Source: an uncultured Eubacteriales bacterium (GTDB lineage Bacteria; Bacillota; Clostridia; Oscillospirales; CAG-382). From it: a stretch of DNA of 18,700 nt. The stretch's first letter is position 1. The number at the start of each line of letters is the position of its first letter. This document shows, one piece after another, positions 12,625-18,700 of this stretch. Both the position numbers and the translations under genes were made by a program. Location of the stretch: contig URSI01000007.1 in the NCBI GenBank assembly GCA_900550505.1, forward strand, positions 1 through 18,700, given 5' to 3'. The notes below the pieces were generated by a model that did no database searches, was not told where the DNA came from, and saw nothing but the letters and a program-made list of their open reading frames with translations.

Positions 12625-14886
12625 ATGGAATATCAGACCAAACAAATCGCCGCGCGTCTCAAGGGCGCAAGGATGCTGAACGATATATCTGCCGAAGAAA
12701 TGGCTTCAGCGACAGATAAGACTCTCGACCAGTATCTGCGGCTCGAAGAAGGCTGCGAAGACTTTTCCGTAACTTTCCTGTACAAATGCGCCAATAAACT
12801 TTCAATGGATATTTCGGAGATTATTACCGGAGACGCTCCGAAACTTGCGTTTTACAACGTCAACCGTCGGGGAGACGGAATGCCGGTAAAGCGTCGCGAA
12901 GAGTTCGTTTACCGTCATATTGCTCCGTTTTTGAAAAATCGTCTCTCCGAACCGTTTCATGTGACCATACGCTACGATGCCGAAGCCGAGAAGCGTCCCA
13001 TATCCCTGTCAACACATCAGGGACAGGAGCTTGATTACATACTCAGCGGCACCATGAAGATCCAACTTGAGGATCACGTTGAGATTCTCCATGCGGGAGA
13101 CAGCGTATATTACGACTCCTCACACCGTCACGGGATGATAGCAATAGACGGAGAAGACTGCACATTTCTTGCCATCGTGTACCGTCCGGACGGCGAAGCT
13201 GATATTGAGCCGGTAGCTGTAGTACGTGGACAGCAGGTTTCTGCGCCGGCCGCGGAACATGACCTTATATACAAGCGATTTGTCCGCGAAACGGTAGACG
13301 AACAGGGCAAGCTTACAGATATCGATTTCAATTACGGGCGCAATTTCAATTTTGCTTATGACGTTGTGGACGAGCTGGCAAAAAAATGCCCGGACAAACG
13401 CGCACTGCTTTGGCTCTCCAAGGACAAGCAGCAGCGTGATTTCAGCTTTTCCGAGCTTTCACGGCTTTCTGCAAAGACCGCCAACTTTTTCCGCTCGCTC
13501 GGTATCGGGAAAGGCGACCGCGTGATGCTCGTGCTCAAGCGCGATTACCGCTTCTGGCTGTCTCTGCTGGCGCTCCATAAGCTGGGCGCGGTCGCCGTGC
13601 CCGCAACGGCGCTCCTCGTATGCAAAGACTATGAATACCGCTTTAATGCCGGAGAGATAAAAGGAATAGTATGCACGGGCGACGACAATTGCACGCATGA
13701 GGTTGATCTGGCGTGCAGCAACTCCCCCACCCTGAAAATAAAGGTCGTAGCAGGTTCCGAACGCGATGGATGGACATCGTTTGACGCAGGGCTCGAGGGT
13801 CAGAGCGAACAGCTTGAGCGAGTCGAGAACGACTGTGACGACCCGATGGTGATGTTCTTCTCATCCGGCACCACCGGCTACCCCAAGCTTGCGGTCCACA
13901 GCTTCACGTATCCCTTAGGCCACATCGTCACGGCACGCTGGTGGCAGAACGTATCGCCTGACGGCATACATTTCACCATATCCGATACAGGCTGGGGCAA
14001 GGCGCTGTGGGGCAAGATATACGGTCAGTGGCTCTGTGAGGGCTGCGTATTCGCATATGACTTTACCAAATTTGATGCGCACGACATCCTGCCGCTCTTC
14101 AAGCGTTACAATATAACCACATTCTGCTGCCCGCCCACGATGTATAGGTTCTTCATCAAAGAGGATCTTTCAAAATACGACCTGTCATCGCTCAAATATG
14201 CGACGATAGCCGGCGAAGCTCTCAACCCTGAAGTATTCTATCAGTTCCAAGCCGCTACCGGAATAAAGCTGATGGAAGGTTTCGGACAGACGGAAACCAC
14301 GCTTACTATCGCCAATCTCTTCGGCACCGAGCCGAAGCCCGGCTCGATGGGTAAGCCCAACCCGCAATATGACGTCGTAGTGCTCAAGCCGGACGTAACA
14401 CAGGCACATGCCGGTGAATCGGGCGAAATAGTGATAAAGACCGACAGGAAAAAGCCGGTCGGACTCTTTATCGGATATTACGGCGACAAAGCCAAAACCG
14501 AAGAAGTGTGGCACGACGGCGCTTATCATACCGGAGATATCGCCTGGATAGATGAGGACGGTCATTTCTGGTATGTCGGGCGTACCGACGATGTTATAAA
14601 ATCAAGCGGCTATCGTATCGGTCCGTTTGAAATAGAAAGCGTCATCATGGAGCTTCCTTATGTTGTCGAATGCGGCGTTACCGGCGCTCACGACGACATA
14701 CGCGGTCAGGTGGTAAAAGCCGTGATAGTGCTTACCAAGGGCACGGAGCCTACGGAGGAGCTCAAAAAGGAGATACAGCACTATGTGAAGGAACACACCG
14801 CGCCGTACAAATATCCCCGCATCGTGGAATTCCGTGAAAAGCTCCCGAAGACGATAAGCGGTAAAATAATCCGTAACCAGCTCTGA
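12625..14886 (+). CDS. XRE-HTH/cupin/acyl-CoA synthetase (AMP-forming) fusion protein
   Basis: This 753-residue single chain has three parts. Residues about 5-68 are an XRE-type HTH (RLKGARMLNDISAEEMA, LDQYLRLEEG, FLYKCANKLSMDISEIITG). Residues about 95-195 are a cupin (HQGQELDYILSGTMKI, HAGDSVYYDSSHRHGM), the classic XRE-cupin regulator layout. Residues about 235-753 are a complete AMP-forming acyl-CoA synthetase, closest in motif style to acetyl/medium-chain (ACSM-like) ligases: P-loop SSGTTGYPK (413-421), DTGWGK (454-459), GFGQTET (552-558), YHTGD (D638), GRTDDVIKSSGYRIGPFE (652-669) and the catalytic-lysine motif SGKIIR (K747). The enzyme half makes acyl-CoA from a carboxylate, ATP and CoA. 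Start: ATG after GAAGGGAG. It is monocistronic between its own promoter and terminator. Confidence 0.92.
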   Translation: MEYQTKQIAARLKGARMLNDISAEEMASATDKTLDQYLRLEEGCEDFSVTFLYKCANKLSMDISEIITGDAPKLAFYNVNRRGDGMPVKRREEFVYRHIAPFLKNRLSEPFHVTIRYDAEAEKRPISLSTHQGQELDYILSGTMKIQLEDHVEILHAGDSVYYDSSHRHGMIAIDGEDCTFLAIVYRPDGEADIEPVAVVRGQQVSAPAAEHDLIYKRFVRETVDEQGKLTDIDFNYGRNFNFAYDVVDELAKKCPDKRALLWLSKDKQQRDFSFSELSRLSAKTANFFRSLGIGKGDRVMLVLKRDYRFWLSLLALHKLGAVAVPATALLVCKDYEYRFNAGEIKGIVCTGDDNCTHEVDLACSNSPTLKIKVVAGSERDGWTSFDAGLEGQSEQLERVENDCDDPMVMFFSSGTTGYPKLAVHSFTYPLGHIVTARWWQNVSPDGIHFTISDTGWGKALWGKIYGQWLCEGCVFAYDFTKFDAHDILPLFKRYNITTFCCPPTMYRFFIKEDLSKYDLSSLKYATIAGEALNPEVFYQFQAATGIKLMEGFGQTETTLTIANLFGTEPKPGSMGKPNPQYDVVVLKPDVTQAHAGESGEIVIKTDRKKPVGLFIGYYGDKAKTEEVWHDGAYHTGDIAWIDEDGHFWYVGRTDDVIKSSGYRIGPFEIESVIMELPYVVECGVTGAHDDIRGQVVKAVIVLTKGTEPTEELKKEIQHYVKEHTAPYKYPRIVEFREKLPKTISGKIIRNQL

Positions 14887-14928
14887 TTTGTTCAAACATG
14901 CGCAGTTGTGAGATATAACGACTTCCGT

Positions 14929-14966
14929 ATTCCCCGCCTTCCTGACGGACGGCGGGGAATTTTTTT
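14929..14966 (+). terminator. Intrinsic terminator of the fusion gene
   Basis: A perfect 10-bp stem (ATTCCCCGCC at 14929-14938, GGCGGGGAAT at 14951-14960) is followed by six T residues. Confidence 0.92.
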
Positions 14967-15032
14967 GATACCAAACGCGTTTGTTCAATGAAATATTTCA
15001 CATTGCCGAGTGACACCCGATTTCGTTTTTTA

Positions 15033-15061
15033 TTGACAAAGTACCGTTAAGGTGGTAAACT
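15033..15061 (+). promoter_or_regulatory. Promoter of the phosphodiesterase-CotH operon
   Basis: -35 TTGACA (15033-15038), 17-bp spacer, -10 TAAACT (15056-15061). A leader of about 100 nt follows before the ATG at 15169; it contains no riboswitch I can recognise. Confidence 0.82.
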
Positions 15062-15168
15062 ACAGACGGTCGTGCTGACCGGCTCACTGCCTTTTGAGCT
15101 GTCACCGCCGATACTACCTCGAATAAAACGGACCAATATGGGTCTTGAAAAGAAAGGAACAAAATAAA

Positions 15169-15897
15169 ATGCGTTCAGATACCGTAAAAGTCAATAAAAA
15201 AAATGTACGTATGGTGGCTCACCGCGGAGTGAGCGGGCTTGAGCGCGAGAACACGCTGCCGGCGTTCGTCGCCGCAGGTAATCGCAGCTACTACGGAGTG
15301 GAGACCGATGTGTGGCGCACCCGTGACGGGAAATACGTACTGCTACACGACGGGGATACCAACCGCGTCGCCGCGGGCGACAAGGTCGTGGCTTGGGAAG
15401 CCAGCTATGATCTTATAAGAAGCGTGCAGCTCACTGACATGGACGGCAGCGTAGGACGTATCGACCTTCGTGTCCCTTCGCTGCAGGAATACATATCCGT
15501 GTGCAAAAAATACGGGAAAAAGTGCATACTGGAGCTGAAAGGCGAGTATACTGTCGAATATGTCGATGAGATATGCGACATCATTGACTCGCTCGGATAC
15601 CTTGACGGAGTAATATTCATTTCGTTCTCACTGCAGAACCTGAAAAATCTCCGTGTCAACCATCCCGACCAGCCTGCACAGTTTCTCGTAGCCTCTTTCC
15701 CGGACTGGCTCATAGATGCACTGGTAGAGAACCGACTCGGTCTTGATATCTACTACCCGGTGCTGACCGAAGAGCATGTAAAGGCGCTGAAAGAAAAAAA
15801 TATAGAGATAAATATTTGGACGTGTGACAATGCAGACGATGCACAGAAATATATCGACATGGGCGTAGACTACATCACGTCTAACATACTGGAATAA
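15169..15897 (+). CDS. Glycerophosphodiester phosphodiesterase family protein
   Basis: This 242-residue protein is of normal length for cytosolic UgpQ-type enzymes, which split glycerophosphodiesters into glycerol-3-phosphate and an alcohol. The motifs are complete: HRG (H18, R19) with EN at 27-28, the metal pair E45 and D47 in VETDVWRTRDG, catalytic H60 in LLHDG, and a further acidic segment LELKGEY. No signal peptide is visible, so it should act on imported or internal diesters. The start at 15169 has AAAGGAAC upstream; a TTG at 15145 would add eight residues across this RBS and is rejected. It is only 14 bases from the next gene, so the two are probably co-transcribed. Confidence 0.9.
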   Translation: MRSDTVKVNKKNVRMVAHRGVSGLERENTLPAFVAAGNRSYYGVETDVWRTRDGKYVLLHDGDTNRVAAGDKVVAWEASYDLIRSVQLTDMDGSVGRIDLRVPSLQEYISVCKKYGKKCILELKGEYTVEYVDEICDIIDSLGYLDGVIFISFSLQNLKNLRVNHPDQPAQFLVASFPDWLIDALVENRLGLDIYYPVLTEEHVKALKEKNIEINIWTCDNADDAQKYIDMGVDYITSNILE

Positions 15898-15911
15898 AAT
15901 AAAGAGAGATC

Positions 15912-18700
15912 ATGAAAAAAATAAAACTCATTACAGCAGTACTGCCGCTCATAACCATACTGTTGAGTATGCTGTCTTCGTGCGGCCTTTTCGGAAGCCA
16001 AAGCAGTGACAACGGCCTGATAATAAGCGAGGTTTGCGCATCCAATCAAACCCTCGTTAAAGATGATTACGGAAATTACAGTGATTGGATAGAATTGTAT
16101 AACGGCACCGGGCACGACATCGATCTTGAAGGATATTCACTCTCCGACGACGAAAGCAACCCGCGCCGCTTCACCTTTGGCAAAGTTACGATTCGCGACG
16201 GTCAGTACCTGCTGATATGGGCGAGCGGGCTCAACGTAACGAGCGGTGAAAACCTGCACGCGGCGTTCAAAGTGAGCGCGAGCGGCGAACGTATAACCCT
16301 GACTTCTCCGGACGGACAGCTTGTTTCGTCGCTCGATGTGCCGGAAATGCAAAGCGACCTTACCTGCGGACCGGGCGAAAACGGCAGCGTTGTGATATTC
16401 TCACAGGCGACCCCGGGCGCTCCGAACAGTGCCGACGTATATTCTCCGCCGACATCCAACGACCCTAACACGGATAATGCTGACAATATCACTTTGCGTA
16501 TCAACGAATATGCAACAGACGAGTGTATAACGCTCGCCGACTGTGAAGGGGATTTTTCGGCTTGGGTCGAGCTTTACAATTACGGTTCGCAAGCCGTAAA
16601 ACTTGGTGGACTGTATCTTTCGGATGACAGCGCCGACACGAGAAAATGGAGCTTTCCGGACGTCACGCTCGAAGCCGGAGAGTACCTGGTCGTTTTTCTG
16701 GGCGGCAAAGGACTGCCGTACAAAGATGGAGAAGAGCTTCACGCCGGATTCAAACTTACGGGGAAAGAGGACTCGTTGGGGTTGTACAGCGTCAACGGCG
16801 GGATCATCGACATCATAGACGTCTATGAGCTTTTTTCAAATGTGACGTATGGCAGGCAGCTTACCGACGGCAAAACCTGCGCGTATTTCGCTCTTGCTAC
16901 TCCGGGCAAACCAAATGACGCGTCGGCGTTTCCGTCGATCGACAGCGCGCTCAAACCCTCCAACAAATCTTTGTGTGTAACCGAAGTGGTCGCGGTATGT
17001 CTTGATGACAGCCGCGACTACTCACAGGACTTTGTCGAGATCTACAACCCAACTTCAAACACCTTATTGCTTTCCGAATATATGATAGGTAAGAAGGCTG
17101 AGATTTCCCGTGCGGTAAGGCTTCCCGATGTTGCTCTGAAGCCGGGCGAATACCGTGTCATATACTTTGGTGACGAAACGGATTATTCGGCTGCCGAGGA
17201 TGAAATAACGGTGGCACTCGGGCTCAACAGATATTCGAACAATATATACATCTACAATAATGAAGGAATATGCATTGACAGCCTGACGACCGGAAGGTTG
17301 TTTGACGGAGTCAGCGCCGGCCGCGCTACGCCGGATTCGGTGGATCTCGTATATTTTACGGAGGTGACTCCCGGCGCGCCGAACAGTACGAACAGTGTCG
17401 GCGGAGCAATCAGGGCGCCGTCCTTTTCGATACCCGGCGGCAAGGTCTCAAGCGGAACAACGATAGAGATCACAGCAGATAAAGACGATAAAATTTATTA
17501 TACGCTGGACGGTTCGGTGCCGGACAGCGGCTCACTGCCCTATACCGGACCTATCACCATAAACACCACGGTCACTGTTCGTGCCATAGCATACAGGAGC
17601 GGCAGGCTCCCCTCCGACGCAGTATCCGCTTCATTCCTCGTAGGTGCAAATCACAATATGCCGGTGGTTTTTTTGACTGCCGATGACGACGTGCTTTTTT
17701 CTCAGGAAAAAGGGATCCTTGCAACCGGTTATAATTACGACTATTCACACTACACCGTCGCCCGTTATGGGTCGATGGACGCCGCCTTCACGGCACTCGT
17801 AGCCGACGCCGTCGACAACGCAAATTTCTTTAACGATACCGAAGCACCGATACACTTTGACTACATCAATACTGATGGAAGGCAAGTTCTGTCTTTTGAC
17901 GCCGGTGCCAAGCCGTTCGGTCAATACAGCCGCGTCCGCGATCAGAAGAGCCTTACTATCAATCTTCGCGACAAATACGGTATGCAGGAGATTTGCTACC
18001 CTTTTTTCGGTGACAACTACGTAAATGTATTTTCGTCGCTCGTCCTGAGAAATTCGGGGCAGGACTGCTATCGCGCCCACATACGCGACGCATTCATAGC
18101 AGAAGCCATCAGGGGTGAAATGGATGTCGAGGTGATGGCGTACCGCCCCGTTGTAGTGTATATAAACAACGAGTATTATGGTATCTACGATCTAAGGGAA
18201 CGCATAAATGAAGATTTCATAGCCAACCATACCGGTGCCGATCCTGATAACGTAGACCTGATGAAGGGCACGAGCATTGTACTCGAGGGAGACAGCAAAG
18301 CATACAAAGAGCTCTACAACTTTGTCCGTGACAACGATATGCGCTCAGATGAAAACTATGCCAAGGCGTGCGAAATGATGGATATGGAGAACTACATCGA
18401 TTACTGGATAACACAGATGTATTTCGCTAATACGGACCCGGGCAATATCAAATTCTATCGTGAACGCACAGACGATGCGTTGTGGCGCTGGATACCTTAC
18501 GATTTTGACTGGAGCTGCGAAAGCACCGGAAACTTTTTCCCGCGTGTTTTTGAGGGCGACAGGCAGATATATACGATCATTAAAAACCTCATAAAAAACT
18601 CTGATTTCAAAGAGATGTTCATGGCACGGTTCGCCTGGTCGCTTGAAACCACGCTTGACACCGAGCGCCTTTTGATCATATACGACAATTTGACCTCAGC
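15912..18700 (+). CDS. Lipoprotein with three lamin-tail domains, chitobiase-like domain and CotH kinase domain (3' truncated)
   Basis: The frame is open from ATG 15912 to the window end, 929 residues without a stop. The signal peptide ends in the lipobox LSSC (Cys 24). Three lamin-tail domains follow (about 35-173, 195-336, 354-493), each opening with an ISEV/INEY/VTEV-like strand, holding W/F-[IV]-E-[IL]-YN, and closing with TPGxPN. A chitobiase C-terminal-like beta domain (500-577; IYYTLDGSVPDSGSLPYTGP) precedes a CotH domain from about 584 (VVFLTADDD, SLVLRNSGQD, YINNEYYGIYDLRERINEDF, WRWIPYDFDW). CotH proteins are atypical kinases; in Bacillus one phosphorylates spore-coat proteins, but this membrane-anchored multidomain type is common in gut clostridia and its target is unknown. 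GAGAGA acts as RBS, 14 bases after the phosphodiesterase gene. Confidence 0.9.
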   Translation, partial: MKKIKLITAVLPLITILLSMLSSCGLFGSQSSDNGLIISEVCASNQTLVKDDYGNYSDWIELYNGTGHDIDLEGYSLSDDESNPRRFTFGKVTIRDGQYLLIWASGLNVTSGENLHAAFKVSASGERITLTSPDGQLVSSLDVPEMQSDLTCGPGENGSVVIFSQATPGAPNSADVYSPPTSNDPNTDNADNITLRINEYATDECITLADCEGDFSAWVELYNYGSQAVKLGGLYLSDDSADTRKWSFPDVTLEAGEYLVVFLGGKGLPYKDGEELHAGFKLTGKEDSLGLYSVNGGIIDIIDVYELFSNVTYGRQLTDGKTCAYFALATPGKPNDASAFPSIDSALKPSNKSLCVTEVVAVCLDDSRDYSQDFVEIYNPTSNTLLLSEYMIGKKAEISRAVRLPDVALKPGEYRVIYFGDETDYSAAEDEITVALGLNRYSNNIYIYNNEGICIDSLTTGRLFDGVSAGRATPDSVDLVYFTEVTPGAPNSTNSVGGAIRAPSFSIPGGKVSSGTTIEITADKDDKIYYTLDGSVPDSGSLPYTGPITINTTVTVRAIAYRSGRLPSDAVSASFLVGANHNMPVVFLTADDDVLFSQEKGILATGYNYDYSHYTVARYGSMDAAFTALVADAVDNANFFNDTEAPIHFDYINTDGRQVLSFDAGAKPFGQYSRVRDQKSLTINLRDKYGMQEICYPFFGDNYVNVFSSLVLRNSGQDCYRAHIRDAFIAEAIRGEMDVEVMAYRPVVVYINNEYYGIYDLRERINEDFIANHTGADPDNVDLMKGTSIVLEGDSKAYKELYNFVRDNDMRSDENYAKACEMMDMENYIDYWITQMYFANTDPGNIKFYRERTDDALWRWIPYDFDWSCESTGNFFPRVFEGDRQIYTIIKNLIKNSDFKEMFMARFAWSLETTLDTERLLIIYDNLTS

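Noticed and set aside
1..18700. CRISPR array or phage/defence operon
   Set aside because: I found no regularly spaced repeats, Cas-like, phage structural, restriction or toxin-antitoxin genes on either strand.

Overview
The window looks like a chromosomal segment of a medium-GC, Gram-positive anaerobe of class Clostridia, probably an uncultured gut Oscillospirales-type organism. The grounds are AGGAGG-type ribosome binding sites, TTGACA/TATAAT promoters with 17-bp spacers, zinc-type L31, a lipoprotein and a sortase-type surface protein, CotH/lamin-tail proteins, and an XRE-cupin regulator typical of this class. The genus assignment is inference.

Left part (1-2260). The 3' end of an AT-rich HTH-regulator-like gene is followed by a terminator. 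A tRNA-Pro(CGG) with a near-perfect promoter and its own terminator lies on the minus strand. Next comes a complete IS30-family insertion sequence (about 707-1834), whose right end falls exactly at the apparent start of an RNHCP zinc-protein gene. That gene overlaps, by ATGA, a gene for an unrecognised membrane protein (2257-3249) that ends at a terminator.

Middle (3340-9241). A small-molecule kinase of the APH/choline-kinase fold is followed by a consensus promoter driving a 1097-residue secreted surface protein. That protein has two tandem CBM9/DOMON-like units, discoidin-like regions and a C-terminal VPVTG wall-sorting signal. A small AT-rich LRR (BspA-type) lipoprotein gene follows. Two exact copies of one GC-rich hairpin lie on either side of it, and a stretch of gene debris follows it.

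Right part. A minus-strand run, rpmE then hflX, galM and a xylose-isomerase-like TIM-barrel gene, is tightly packed (17-bp and 4-bp overlaps for the last three). It starts from a promoter back-to-back with the promoter of a plus-strand gene encoding a remarkable single-chain fusion: XRE HTH, cupin and an acyl-CoA synthetase. After a strong terminator and a new consensus promoter, a glycerophosphodiester phosphodiesterase gene and a long lipoprotein gene (three lamin-tail domains, chitobiase-like domain, CotH kinase domain) run off the right edge.

No CRISPR array, rRNA, phage gene or restriction/defence operon is visible. The best candidate for something little described is the regulator-enzyme fusion at 12625-14886. 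The repeated hairpin around the LRR gene and the RBS-trapping inverted repeat of the IS come next.
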